This document shows, one piece after another, positions 17,495 through 25,806 of a stretch of 64,000 nucleotides of DNA. Location of the stretch: contig NZ_LXWK01000011.1 of the NCBI RefSeq assembly GCF_001669775.1, positions 1,426,001-1,490,000 on the forward strand, in the 5' to 3' direction. Source of the DNA: Rheinheimera sp. SA_1 (GTDB lineage: Bacteria; Pseudomonadota; Gammaproteobacteria; Enterobacterales; Alteromonadaceae). Positions within the stretch are counted from its first letter, which is position 1; every line of letters begins with the position of its first letter. The notes beneath the pieces are model-generated. The model ran no database searches. It was not told the origin of the DNA and worked only from the letters and a program-made list of their open reading frames with translations. The position numbers and the translations under genes were made by a program.

Positions 17495-18451
17495 ATGGCG
17501 TTGTCGTTACAGCAAAAAATTACCGATCCAAATCAAGGGGTTTATCTGATTGGCACCACGCCGCCAAAAGCGGACACGGCTATCGATAAAACCGTGCGGA
17601 TCGCCAAAAAACTGCTGGCACGGCTAAACGAAGTGGAATATGACGGCCTGGTGGTTTATGACATTCAGGATGAAAGCAGCCGCGTCAGCGAAGACCGGCC
17701 TTTCCCATTTCAAAGCACTTTAGATCCAAGGGTTTACGGACAGATTTTACGCCAGCAAGCCAAACGTGACGTGATCACTTACAAGAGTGTGGCGCAGCGC
17801 GACGCCAGTGAATTTAACCAGTGGCTGAGCGAAACCAAAGAAGATTTCCAGCTGGATAATCTGGTGTTAGTCGGCAGCCCTTCGTCCAATGGCACCATTA
17901 AATTAAGCCTGCCGGACGCTTATCAGCAACTAGCCGAACACCAGGCCAGGTTTTATTTAGGTGGTGTGGCGATTGCCGAACGCCATGCCAGCAAAGGCAA
18001 CGAACACGAGCGGTTGATTGAAAAATCACGCCAGGGTTGCCAGTTTTTTATCTCACAAGCAGTGTATAACGCCCAGGCCACTATCGATTTAATCACCAGT
18101 TATGTCCGCAGCTGCAAACAGCAGAACCTGACACCACAACGGATCATTTTGACCTTCACGCCATGTGGTGGCGAACAAACGTTGGAATTTATGCACTGGC
18201 TGGGCATTTCAGTGCCACAAGCCAGCAAATACCGCATTCTGGATGCAGCCAATCCACTGAATGAGTCGATTAAAATTTGCCGCGACAACCTGCAGCAAAT
18301 TCTGCTGCACTGCGCCGGTTTAGACATTCCGCTCGGTCTGAACGTCGAAAGCCTGACCAACCGCCGCGAAGAAATCGACGCTTCTATCCGTTTATTCCGT
18401 TTACTCAAAGCCACCATGGAACTGCATCTGGCTGAGAAACAAGTGGCTTAA
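17495..18451 (+). CDS. Methylenetetrahydrofolate-reductase-like protein
   Basis: The product is 318 aa from ATG 17495; an earlier in-frame ATG at 17435 lies inside a palindrome and has no ribosome site. It resembles the MTHFR TIM barrel: VVYDIQDESSR near the folate/FAD site, FYLGGVAIAERH, CQFFISQAVYN, and ILTFTPCGG. It diverges from MetF and lacks some MetF motifs, so it may act on another C1-folate or act with a partner protein. No methionine genes adjoin it. Confidence 0.75.
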   Translation: MALSLQQKITDPNQGVYLIGTTPPKADTAIDKTVRIAKKLLARLNEVEYDGLVVYDIQDESSRVSEDRPFPFQSTLDPRVYGQILRQQAKRDVITYKSVAQRDASEFNQWLSETKEDFQLDNLVLVGSPSSNGTIKLSLPDAYQQLAEHQARFYLGGVAIAERHASKGNEHERLIEKSRQGCQFFISQAVYNAQATIDLITSYVRSCKQQNLTPQRIILTFTPCGGEQTLEFMHWLGISVPQASKYRILDAANPLNESIKICRDNLQQILLHCAGLDIPLGLNVESLTNRREEIDASIRLFRLLKATMELHLAEKQVA

Positions 18452-18459
18452 GCTACATG

Positions 18460-18530
18460 TGTTAACATCGGGGTCAGAGTAATTGTTAACAAATTTATGT
18501 TAACAATTGACTCTGACCCCGATGTTAACA
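18460..18530. repeat. 71-bp nested palindrome, copy 1
   Basis: TGTTAACATCGGGGTCAGAG on one side mirrors CTCTGACCCCGATGTTAACA on the other, with an inner AATTGTTAACA/TGTTAACAATT pair around AATTTA. It is nearly identical to the element at 52199-52270. The GGGGTCAGAGT core resembles repeats that travel with REP-associated tyrosine (Y1/RAYT) transposases. It follows a gene and may also stop transcription. Confidence 0.8.
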
Positions 18531-18575
18531 ATTTGCAACTCTTAAAAGCCACTGGCATCCTGCCCTGAAAATCTA

Positions 18576-18594
18576 TATAATACGAATCATTATC
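18576..18594 (+). promoter_or_regulatory. Fur box before tonB
   Basis: The 19-mer TATAATACGAATCATTATC matches the GATAATGATAATCATTATC Fur consensus at about 15 positions, with the right half perfect. It lies 64 bp before the tonB start, so iron repression of tonB-exbB-exbD is expected. Confidence 0.75.
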
Positions 18595-18657
18595 AATTGC
18601 ACTTTGTACTGACAGTGCCTCTGTCACACAAATTGAATATTTGTCGATGGGTCGAAG

Positions 18658-19317
18658 ATGCGAAGCGGTTGGCGTCAACAAGCGGGAATATTGTGTTTGG
18701 TGCTGGGCTGTCATCTGGCGGCGCTCGCGCTGACGTTGGCGGACAGCAACGAGCCAGCGCCTGAACCAGAAGTTGTCACACCACCGACTATTGTCGGCAT
18801 CATGTTGCCGCCGCCGGTAGCACCTCCGCAGCCGAAACCCAAGCCGTTGCCGGAACCTAAACCACAGCCCAAGCAAAAGCCAAAGCCTTTACCTAAACCA
18901 TTGCCCAAGCCTTTGCCAAAAGCGCCGCCATCGGAAAAAGCGGTCAGTGCGCCACCGGTTGAACCACCACCACCGCCGGTCAGAAAAGCCAAAGCAGCGC
19001 CAGCCAAAGCCGCACCAGCTGCTCCTACCATTCAACCGCCATCGGCCGAGGCGCAAGGGTTAAACAATAAAGCGCCGCTGTACCCGCAGCTTTCGCGCAA
19101 GAAAAAAGAACAAGGCACCGTATTACTGCTGATTTTGGTGAAAGCCGACGGTACTGTCGGCGAGATTAAACTGAAAACCAGCAGCGGTTTTACCCGACTG
19201 GATCAGGCCGCCAAACAGGCAGTGAAGCGCTGGCAGTTTCAGCCGGCGCTAAAAGAAGGCCAGCCCATCGACTTTTGGTACGAATTACCGCTGAAATTCC
19301 GGTTAAATCAAGGCTAA
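18658..19317 (+). CDS. tonB: TonB-family energy transducer
   Basis: The 219-aa protein has an N-terminal membrane anchor (about 8-24), a long Pro/Lys periplasmic spacer (about 30-125, repeated PKP and PLP units) and the C-terminal TonB domain (about 135-218, PLYPQLSRKKKEQGTV then GFTRLDQAAKQAVKRWQFQPA). It passes proton-motive energy from ExbB-ExbD to outer-membrane receptors. It heads a tonB-exbB-exbD unit behind a Fur box. The phytate receptor at 47210 could be one client. Confidence 0.95.
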   Translation: MRSGWRQQAGILCLVLGCHLAALALTLADSNEPAPEPEVVTPPTIVGIMLPPPVAPPQPKPKPLPEPKPQPKQKPKPLPKPLPKPLPKAPPSEKAVSAPPVEPPPPPVRKAKAAPAKAAPAAPTIQPPSAEAQGLNNKAPLYPQLSRKKKEQGTVLLLILVKADGTVGEIKLKTSSGFTRLDQAAKQAVKRWQFQPALKEGQPIDFWYELPLKFRLNQG

Positions 19318-19396
19318 CTGGAACGGCTGTATCCTATTTAAATCAGGTAGTTAATCGCCGCTGCGCTAAGGTCAGCTGAGCGACAGGAGAAAAAAC

Positions 19397-20125
19397 ATGC
19401 AAGACAATCCATACGGTATTGCGTCGCTTTGGGCACAAAGTGATGGTGTGATTAAAGGCGTGGCACTGATTTTATTGATCATGTCCGTCGCATCCTGGTG
19501 CGTGATCCTGATCCGCGCTTTTCATCTGTGGCAACTGCAAAAAGTGGCGCACGCCAGCCGCGATTTCTGGCATGCGCAAAGTTTTGCCCAGGGCCTGCAG
19601 ATTTTATCTGCGACCAATCAACAGTACGACAGCCGCGGTAATCCGTTCCGGTTTCTGGCCGATGAAGGTCAGGCCGCGCTAGATCATCACAGCAGCCATC
19701 AGGACGATTTACACGGCCGTTTACCGTTGTCCGATTGGCTGACCTCGACGTTAAAAGGCGCCATTGAACAAAGCTCGGAGCAAATGCAAAAGGGCCTGGC
19801 GATTTTGGCGTCGGTTGGCTCGACCGCGCCTTTTGTCGGACTCTTTGGCACGGTTTGGGGTATTTACCACGCACTGGTTGGCATTGGTGCCAGCGGTCAG
19901 GCCAGTATTGATAAAGTGGCCGGCCCGGTCGGTGAAGCATTAATCATGACGGCTTTTGGGTTGGCGGTAGCCATTCCGGCGGTGCTGGCATATAACGCGC
20001 TAAGCCGCGCCAATAAAGGCATTATCAGCAAACTGAATCGTTTTGCCTTTCAGCTGCATGCTTATTTTCTGACGGGCGCAGCACCTAAATCAGCCCAGGT
20101 GAAAACCTTGCGCAGCGGAGGCTAA
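19397..20125 (+). CDS. exbB: ExbB/TolQ/MotA-family proton channel
   Basis: The 242-aa protein has three membrane segments (about 20-40, 137-157 and 185-205) and the MotA/TolQ/ExbB block GLAILASVGSTAPFVGLFGTVWGI. AGGAG precedes the ATG. It forms the proton channel with ExbD, whose gene starts 1 bp after this stop. The position after tonB makes ExbB more likely than TolQ. Confidence 0.95.
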   Translation: MQDNPYGIASLWAQSDGVIKGVALILLIMSVASWCVILIRAFHLWQLQKVAHASRDFWHAQSFAQGLQILSATNQQYDSRGNPFRFLADEGQAALDHHSSHQDDLHGRLPLSDWLTSTLKGAIEQSSEQMQKGLAILASVGSTAPFVGLFGTVWGIYHALVGIGASGQASIDKVAGPVGEALIMTAFGLAVAIPAVLAYNALSRANKGIISKLNRFAFQLHAYFLTGAAPKSAQVKTLRSGG

Positions 20126-20126
20126 C

Positions 20127-20540
20127 ATGGCGTTTGGTGGCGATTTTGACAACAACGACGAAGTGATGAGCGAAATTAACATGACGCCGTTAGTGGACGT
20201 GATGTTAGTGCTGCTGATTATTTTTATCATCACAGTGCCGGTGCTGACCCATTCGGTGGAAATTGAATTACCCCGCGCCAGTAATGTGCCAAACGAGTTA
20301 AAACCGACCACAGTACAGCTGGCTGTTGATGCCACAGGTGACGTGTTCTGGAACGAAACAAAAGTGACACCGGCTGAACTTGCGGCAAAACTTAGCGCCG
20401 CTGCTGCCACCAATCCGCAGCCGGAAATTCATCTGCGCGGCGATCGCACCGTCGCTTATGAGCATGTGGTCAAAACCATGGCTGCGGTACAAAGTGCCGG
20501 CATTTTAAAGCTGGGTTTTGTGACGGAACCGGCGTCTTAG
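20127..20540 (+). CDS. exbD: ExbD-family biopolymer transport protein
   Basis: The 137-aa protein has a short cytoplasmic N-terminus, one membrane helix (about 20-42, INMTPLVDVMLVLLIIFII, with the proton-carrying Asp in PLVDVM) and a periplasmic domain ending DRTVAYEHVVKTM. GGAGG in the end of exbB is its ribosome site, which suggests translational coupling. It is the last gene of the TonB system operon and is convergent with the next gene. Confidence 0.95.
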   Translation: MAFGGDFDNNDEVMSEINMTPLVDVMLVLLIIFIITVPVLTHSVEIELPRASNVPNELKPTTVQLAVDATGDVFWNETKVTPAELAAKLSAAAATNPQPEIHLRGDRTVAYEHVVKTMAAVQSAGILKLGFVTEPAS

Positions 20541-20558
20541 CTGACGTAGGTTCAGTTG

Positions 20559-21221
20559 TTATTCTTTCGGTGTCGGTAACGCCAGTTGCGGATAATGCCG
20601 GTCGATTGCTTCAACCATCGTTTTGGCATGCTGCACCGAAACTTCGGCAAAGTTTTGTAGATTGTAGCTGTAGGTTTGCAGCGGCTGGTAAGCCGGGCTC
20701 AACCGGTTACCCGGTGACAAAAAATACGGTTGTGGCACTTGCGCCAAATGGGGGTAAATGACATCCAGCTGATAGCGGTTAAAGTCTTCAATCATCTGGA
20801 TAAAGTTTTGATGCAAGGTGTTAAAGCGTGCCAGATCACGATACAAATCCAGCTGAATATCATTTAATTTGCCGGAAGTGATCATCGGATGTAACGCTTC
20901 CAAATACCAATAATCGCCAATGATTATGCCCGGGATTTGGGTTAAAGCGCCTTTGGTAATCTGCTGCTGCATCTTGGTGTTTATATTGCGGAAAAAACTG
21001 ATAAAGCCGGCTTTTGGATCACTGCCGTTGTCGATGTAAGCAGTTAAATCAGCGCGAACTGCTTTGACGATTTCAATTTGTTGCTGCGCTTTGGTTTGTT
21101 GTTGCTGATAATCCGACAGTAAAAATGCTGCAAAAACACCGATAAACACCACTGCTAGCTCGGCTAACAAACTACGAAAGCGCTGTGGCAAAATCAGGTA
21201 TTTACGCAAAAAACTGAACAT
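20559..21221 (-). CDS. Membrane-anchored protein of unknown function
   Basis: The product is 220 aa from the ATG with GGAG 7 nt upstream; a longer frame reaches 21257. There is one hydrophobic helix at about 17-36 (LLAELAVVFIGVFAAFLLSD), then a coiled-coil-prone Gln-rich stretch (QQQQTKAQQQ), then a helical, probably periplasmic domain. The architecture resembles small proteins annotated as DUF6090-like, but I cannot assign a role. It ends tail to tail with exbD. Confidence 0.75.
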   Translation of the reverse strand: MFSFLRKYLILPQRFRSLLAELAVVFIGVFAAFLLSDYQQQQTKAQQQIEIVKAVRADLTAYIDNGSDPKAGFISFFRNINTKMQQQITKGALTQIPGIIIGDYWYLEALHPMITSGKLNDIQLDLYRDLARFNTLHQNFIQMIEDFNRYQLDVIYPHLAQVPQPYFLSPGNRLSPAYQPLQTYSYNLQNFAEVSVQHAKTMVEAIDRHYPQLALPTPKE

Positions 21222-21340
21222 CCGAAACTCCATTAACAAATTTAACGGGATTATCATGCCGTTAGCGCAGCAGTGTTGTACATAGCCTGTTACAGATTTA
21301 TGCTGCCCTAAGCTAAAAATTGCGATAACCTCTTATTATC

Positions 21341-21469
21341 TAGACCCAAAATCATTGTCGATGTAGGTAGGCGGCAACTGAACGAATCCCAAGGAGCATA
21401 GTTGTCCTACGTGACTGGGGTGAGCGAAGGCGGCCAACAACCCTGCATCTGCAAGGATGAAGGGTATAC
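21341..21469 (+). repeat. ERIC/IRU element 3
   Basis: This 129-bp copy has the arms GACCCAAAATCATTG and CAAGGATGAAGGGTATA and the core AACGAATCCCAAGGAGCATA and GTGACTGGGGTGAGCGAAGG, the standard ERIC primer region. It ends 26 bp before the start codon of the small membrane protein at 21496, so it lies in that gene's leader. Confidence 0.88.
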
Positions 21470-21495
21470 GCAGCCAAAGTCACAGGAGACTCAAC

Positions 21496-21723
21496 ATGGC
21501 GGAACAAGGTTCAGGCGGTAATGTCATCGCGGCTTTATGCAGTTTTTTTCTCCCGGGTCTGGGGCAGCTCGTACAGGGAAGGTTATTACCAGCGATTTTG
21601 TTTTTTGTGATGTGTGGCGTGGGTTACTTTTTATGGTGGCTGATTGTGCCGGGTATTATCGCTGCGCTGATCCACTTGTGGGGCATTATTGATGCCGCTA
21701 CTTATACTAATCGTCGGTATTAG
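21496..21723 (+). CDS. Small two-helix membrane protein
   Basis: The product is 75 aa. AGGAG precedes the ATG, and the upstream in-frame start at 21457 lies inside the ERIC repeat. The sequence has ALCSFFLPGLGQLVQGR followed by two hydrophobic segments, the pattern of TM2/YccF-like small inner-membrane proteins. Function is unknown. A good intrinsic terminator follows, so it is a single-gene unit with an ERIC leader. Confidence 0.8.
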   Translation: MAEQGSGGNVIAALCSFFLPGLGQLVQGRLLPAILFFVMCGVGYFLWWLIVPGIIAALIHLWGIIDAATYTNRRY

Positions 21724-21730
21724 CGTAAAA

Positions 21731-21757
21731 AAGGGTGCTGGTAATAGCACCCTTTTT
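21731..21757 (+). terminator. Intrinsic terminator
   Basis: AAGGGTGCT pairs with AGCACCCTT around GGTAAT and is followed by a T-run. It closes the small membrane-protein gene. Confidence 0.85.
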
Positions 21758-21813
21758 GTCGACAGCTTTAGGATATAACGTCGCTTTAACCGCGGCCAGG
21801 GCCGCGTAGGACA

Positions 21814-22155
21814 TCAGACCTTCTTCACAAACTCAGATTTGAGTTTCATCGCCCCAAAACCATCAATTTTACAGTCGATATCATGGTCGCCATCGACTAG
21901 TCGGATCCCTTTCACTTTGGTACCTATTTTCACCACCAGCGACGAACCTTTTACTTTTAAGTCTTTGATGACGGTCACGGTATCGCCATCCTGCAGCACA
22001 TTGCCTGCAGCATCGCGGATCACTTTGTCACCTTCAGCAGCTTCAACCGCAGCGCCCGGCTGCCATTCATGGCCACACTCAGGGCATATCAACTGGCTGC
22101 CATCTTCATAAGTGTAAGCGGAATTACATTGTGGACAAGGAGGTAACTGCGACAT
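21814..22155 (-). CDS. yjdM: YjdM/PhnA-type zinc-ribbon protein
   Basis: The 113-aa protein has an N-terminal zinc ribbon (CPQCN and CPECGHEW) and a C-terminal SH3-like PhnA domain ([16 protein letters not shown], then [20 protein letters not shown]). The length and pattern are standard. Despite the old phn name it is not part of C-P lyase and its role is unclear. AAAGGA precedes the ATG. Confidence 0.93.
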   Translation of the reverse strand: MSQLPPCPQCNSAYTYEDGSQLICPECGHEWQPGAAVEAAEGDKVIRDAAGNVLQDGDTVTVIKDLKVKGSSLVVKIGTKVKGIRLVDGDHDIDCKIDGFGAMKLKSEFVKKV

Positions 22156-22343
22156 CTGAGGATCCTTTGGGTGATACCCTTAAAAAAAGTGTGGCATTAT
22201 ACATTTTTCAGGCCTTTTTACACGGCAATTAGCGCGTGATATGTCGAATCAGCATGGTAATGAGCAAATTTAAGCACACCAACCCCTGATAAAAGTCAGT
22301 ACAATACAGCAGTTTTTCAGATTTGGAGGCCGGTATTTTGATC

Positions 22344-22901
22344 ATGAATTATTCAGTGCGTGAGTTAATCAAAGCTGATTTGTATCGTTATTATGGCCAC
22401 TACAGCTTTGGACTGCTGTGCAAAAACATGCTCAATGCCAACCGCGGTTTTCGTTATTCCTTTTGGCTGCGGTTATGTAACAGCGGCAATCCGATAATTC
22501 GCATACTCGCGAAGCTGATGCATCGGCGGTTATCGACCCGCTACCAAATTCAAATCCCACCACATACCCGTATTGGACCTGGCTTGTATCTTGGTCATGG
22601 CACGGCAATTATTGTCAACGAAGCAGCAGTTATCGGCAAAAACTGTAATTTAAGCCATTTTGTCACCATTGGCTCAAATAGCGGAAAATCGGCAATTATC
22701 GGCGATAACGTGTATATCGGGCCTAACTCATGCATCATTGAACAAGTAAATATTGGCGACAATGCAACTATTGGCGCAGGGGCGGTGGTGATTAAAGACG
22801 TAGCGGCTGACGTCACAGTGGCAGGTAATCCGGCGCGGGTTATTTCCACCAAAGAGCCTGGTCGATTTGTGACTCATCGTTTCGGAAATCAATCTTCATG
22901 A
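22344..22901 (+). CDS. Hexapeptide-repeat acetyltransferase, serine-acetyltransferase-like
   Basis: The product is 185 aa from the ATG; a TTG two codons earlier has better spacing from GGAGG and may be used. A short helical N-terminal part is followed by a left-handed beta-helix (about 70-165, GPGLYLGHGTAIIVNEAAVIGKNC, then IGDNVYIGPNS and IGAGAVVIKDV). This matches colanic/CysE-type acetyltransferases such as those of polysaccharide clusters. No polysaccharide genes adjoin it. It overlaps arfB by 4 bp. Confidence 0.88.
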   Translation: MNYSVRELIKADLYRYYGHYSFGLLCKNMLNANRGFRYSFWLRLCNSGNPIIRILAKLMHRRLSTRYQIQIPPHTRIGPGLYLGHGTAIIVNEAAVIGKNCNLSHFVTIGSNSGKSAIIGDNVYIGPNSCIIEQVNIGDNATIGAGAVVIKDVAADVTVAGNPARVISTKEPGRFVTHRFGNQSS

Positions 22902-23317
22902 TTCAAATTACTGCTTCAATCAGCATCGACGACGCCGAACTGGACTGGCAAGCCATTCGCGCCAGCGGCCCCGGCGGCCAGCATGTCAATAAAACTTCGA
23001 CCGCGATGCAGCTGATGTTTGATATCAACCAATCGTCGTTGCCGGAACATTACAAAACCGCTTTGTTGCAAAAATCGGATCACCGTATCACCGCTTCCGG
23101 CAAAATTGTGATTAAAAGCCAACAAAGCCGCAGCCAGGAAATGAATCGCGAAACTGCATTGCAGCAACTGATTGAGCTGATTAAATCTGCCGGCATTATC
23201 CCGAAAAAACGCCACGCCACCAAACCAACTTATGGCAGCCAGCAACGACGGCTCGACAGCAAAAAACAACGCAGCGGCACCAAAAGCCTGCGCCAGCAAA
23301 AACTAGGGCATGATTAG
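22898..23317 (+). CDS. arfB: Alternative ribosome-rescue peptidyl-tRNA hydrolase ArfB
   Basis: The 139-aa protein has the class I release-factor GGQ loop (ASGPGGQHVNKTSTA) at about 25-40 and the basic tail (KKRHATKP ... SKKQRSGTKSLRQQK) that enters the mRNA channel of stalled ribosomes. It lacks codon-recognition domains, which separates ArfB/YaeJ from RF1 and RF2. Its ATG overlaps the stop of the acetyltransferase gene (ATGA), so the two are coupled. Confidence 0.96.
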   Translation: MIQITASISIDDAELDWQAIRASGPGGQHVNKTSTAMQLMFDINQSSLPEHYKTALLQKSDHRITASGKIVIKSQQSRSQEMNRETALQQLIELIKSAGIIPKKRHATKPTYGSQQRRLDSKKQRSGTKSLRQQKLGHD

Positions 23318-23332
23318 AACTCATTGCCCTTT
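23305..23332 (+). terminator. Terminator-like hairpin after arfB
   Basis: AGGGCATGA pairs with TCATTGCCCT across the arfB stop codon and is followed by a short TTTC. This is a moderate intrinsic terminator. Confidence 0.45.
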
Positions 23333-23454
23333 CACTCTTCCAGCCTCCTAATCACTTTCAGTTATAACCTTGCTACTAAAAAGTATTTTAAGTTATTAAT
23401 AGCCTCTGTTGTAATGCACGTCAGGCATATAGATGTCTAAACGGAGAAAACAGC

Positions 23455-23595
23455 ATGGCAACCACAAACGTCCAAAGCTTCCTTGACCAATTACTGGATA
23501 AGTTTGAATGCTGGATGATTCAGGCCGAATTCGGCTCCGCTATTGCGCAACTGCCAGCTTCTTCGCAGACATCTTTGCAAGCATTGGATGAGTAA
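23455..23595 (+). CDS. Small protein of 46 aa
   Basis: An ORF beginning MATTNVQSFLDQLLDK has GGAG 10 nt upstream and runs 46 codons to TAA. It is acidic and amphipathic with one Cys and one Trp (FECWMIQAEF), and shows no membrane segment. It sits in an otherwise empty gap 47 bp before cysA in the same direction. I know no family; the good ribosome site is the main support. Confidence 0.45.
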   Translation: MATTNVQSFLDQLLDKFECWMIQAEFGSAIAQLPASSQTSLQALDE

Positions 23596-23642
23596 TGTTG
23601 ACGGGATGTCGCTGCAAACAGTGACACCGCCACGAGGTAAGT

Positions 23643-24707
23643 ATGAGTATTCAGGTCGAACAGGTTCGGAAAAACTTTGGTGATTTTGTCGCCGTCGATA
23701 ACGTCAACTTATCGATTAATAGCGGCGAATTGACCGCTTTGCTTGGCCCGTCCGGTTCAGGTAAAACCACCTTGTTGCGGCTGATTGCTGGTCTGGAACA
23801 AACCGATTCCGGCCGGATTATTTTCCACGGCGAAGACATCAGCCACCAGCACGTCAGCGAACGTGGTGTTGGTTTTGTGTTTCAGCATTACGCCTTATTT
23901 AAAAACATGACGGTGTTTGAAAACGTCGCGTTTGGTCTGACCGTTAAACCACGCAAATTCCGCCCCAATGCTGCCGAAATTAAAAAACGGGTGGATCGCC
24001 TGCTGCAATTAGTGCAACTGGACTGGACTGCCGATCGTTATCCATCGCAGCTTTCCGGTGGTCAGCGCCAGCGGATTGCACTGGCGCGCGCTCTGGCGGT
24101 TGAACCCAAAGTGCTGTTGTTGGACGAGCCGTTTGGTGCGTTGGATGCCAAGGTACGGGCCGAACTGCGCCGTTGGTTACGCCGTTTGCATGACGAAATT
24201 CATGTCACCAGCGTGTTCGTCACCCATGATCAGGAAGAAGCCTTAGAAGTGGCGGATCGCATCGTGGTGATGAACAAAGGCCGGATTGAGCAAGACGGCA
24301 CGCCGGAAGAAGTATATGACAACCCGGCCAACCCGTTTGTTTACGAATTTTTAGGTACGGTTAACCTGTTTCACGCCAGAGTGCGGCATGGCGATACACT
24401 GATCAATGCCGACACCCAAGACAAACCGGCCAGCGCTGACGAAGTAGCTTTACCAGGTTTTGCCTACGTGCGGCCGCACGAAATTGATGTAATGCATCAG
24501 GCTGAAGAAGAAGCCATCGCTGCCAAACTGGAACTGGTGACGGTGGTTGGCCCGACAGTGCGGCTGGAGCTGCAAACCGAAGTGTCGGACCGCGTGGTCC
24601 ATGTTGAACTCAGCAAAGAGCAATTCAAAAAGCTGGGCCTCACCGTCGCACAACAAGTGTATTTAAAACCTCGGTATAGCCGGGTGTTTTTGGGCGAAGG
24701 TATTTAA
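23643..24707 (+). CDS. cysA: Sulfate/thiosulfate ABC transporter ATP-binding protein
   Basis: The 354-aa protein has Walker [10 protein letters not shown] (about 35), Q-loop [21 protein letters not shown], the signature [15 protein letters not shown], Walker [13 protein letters not shown], and a C-terminal TOBE-like domain of CysA type ([11 protein letters not shown]). It would power CysT/CysW with a sulfate-binding protein, but none of these is next to it, so it is an orphan here. Other ABC systems of the MalK/PotA class look similar; the [13 protein letters not shown] and RPHEIDV blocks favour CysA. Confidence 0.88.
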   Translation: MSIQVEQVRKNFGDFVAVDNVNLSINSGELTALLGPSGSGKTTLLRLIAGLEQTDSGRIIFHGEDISHQHVSERGVGFVFQHYALFKNMTVFENVAFGLTVKPRKFRPNAAEIKKRVDRLLQLVQLDWTADRYPSQLSGGQRQRIALARALAVEPKVLLLDEPFGALDAKVRAELRRWLRRLHDEIHVTSVFVTHDQEEALEVADRIVVMNKGRIEQDGTPEEVYDNPANPFVYEFLGTVNLFHARVRHGDTLINADTQDKPASADEVALPGFAYVRPHEIDVMHQAEEEAIAAKLELVTVVGPTVRLELQTEVSDRVVHVELSKEQFKKLGLTVAQQVYLKPRYSRVFLGEGI

Positions 24708-24860
24708 CCACGGTTTTAACTACGTTCGTTTTAAAGCCGTTCCGATAACGGGCGGCTTCGTCGTAACTATCTAGATCTGCACCCGCAAAGCCAACCGCAT
24801 AGACAAGCACCCTCCAGCACTGCATGATGGGCTAATTTTCTCCCAAAATTGCTGATCTTG

Positions 24861-25736
24861 ATGACAACTCCTGACAAAATCGCGCTGGTCACCGGTGCAT
24901 CCAGTGGCATCGGCCGCGCACTGGCAAATCAATTACAGCAACGTGGGTTTCTGGTCTACGCCACTGCGCGTAAAACCGCCGATCTAACGACCTTAACTGC
25001 CGCCGGATTTCAGGCGCTGCAGCTGGATGTGAACGACCAAACCGCCATCGACCAGGCTGTGCAAACCATCACTAAGCAACATAACCGACTGGATTTACTC
25101 ATTAATAATGCCGGATTTGGCGCGATGGGACCGGTGCTGGATTGCCCCCCTGCTCAGCTACAGCTGCAATTTCAAACCAATGTGTTCAGCCTGGTGCATG
25201 TCACCCGCAGCCTGTTGCCATTATTACTGCAAAGCCGCGGCATCGTGGTGAATATCGGCAGTGTCTCGGCCGATTTTGTCACGCCCTACGCCGGGATTTA
25301 TTGTGCATCTAAAGCAGCGGTGCATGCGATTAATACCGCGCTACGCTTAGAACTGGCGCCTTTTGGTATCACAGTGGTGGAAGTACAACCCGGTGCTATC
25401 GCTTCAGAATTTGGCGCCACCGCCAGTCAGCAAGCCGAACAAAATCTTAGCGAACGATCGATCTGGTGGCCACTGCGTGAAGGTATTCGTCGCCGCGCCA
25501 AAGCCTCGCAAAATAAGCCAACGCCAACGCAGGTATTTGCCAAACAAGTGGTGACCCAACTGCTGCAAACCAACACGCCACGGTTGATCCGCGCCGGATA
25601 TGGCAGTTTTGCCTTGCCGTTGCTGGCACACTGTTTACCCACAGTGCTGTTGGATTGGGTGTTACGCCGCCAGTTTTTGTTGCCAGCGGCGGGCAGTATG
25701 GCGCCAGAACCATTTCCGCCAAAAACCGATAACTGA
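24861..25736 (+). CDS. SDR-family short-chain oxidoreductase
   Basis: The product is 291 aa from ATG 24861. The classical SDR marks are the nucleotide loop TGASSGIGRAL, NNAGFG, a catalytic Ser in IGSVSAD, and the YCASK catalytic Tyr/Lys pair. The substrate is unknown. The C-terminal extension past residue 250 resembles SDRs related to retinol or steroid dehydrogenases. It is followed 70 bp later by an AraC-type regulator in the same direction. Confidence 0.92.
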   Translation: MTTPDKIALVTGASSGIGRALANQLQQRGFLVYATARKTADLTTLTAAGFQALQLDVNDQTAIDQAVQTITKQHNRLDLLINNAGFGAMGPVLDCPPAQLQLQFQTNVFSLVHVTRSLLPLLLQSRGIVVNIGSVSADFVTPYAGIYCASKAAVHAINTALRLELAPFGITVVEVQPGAIASEFGATASQQAEQNLSERSIWWPLREGIRRRAKASQNKPTPTQVFAKQVVTQLLQTNTPRLIRAGYGSFALPLLAHCLPTVLLDWVLRRQFLLPAAGSMAPEPFPPKTDN

Positions 25737-25806
25737 GCATTTTCGGTCAGGACAGACCCAGGCGATAGCGGTAAGCTTGTGGTATTGAATGCCTGGCGAG
25801 CAACTT

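Noticed and set aside
18711-19031. Gly-rich minus-strand frame opposite tonB
   Set aside because: It is only the complement of the Pro/Lys spacer of TonB.
24740-24790. Weak hairpin after cysA as a terminator
   Set aside because: The stem is short and mismatched and has no U-tract.
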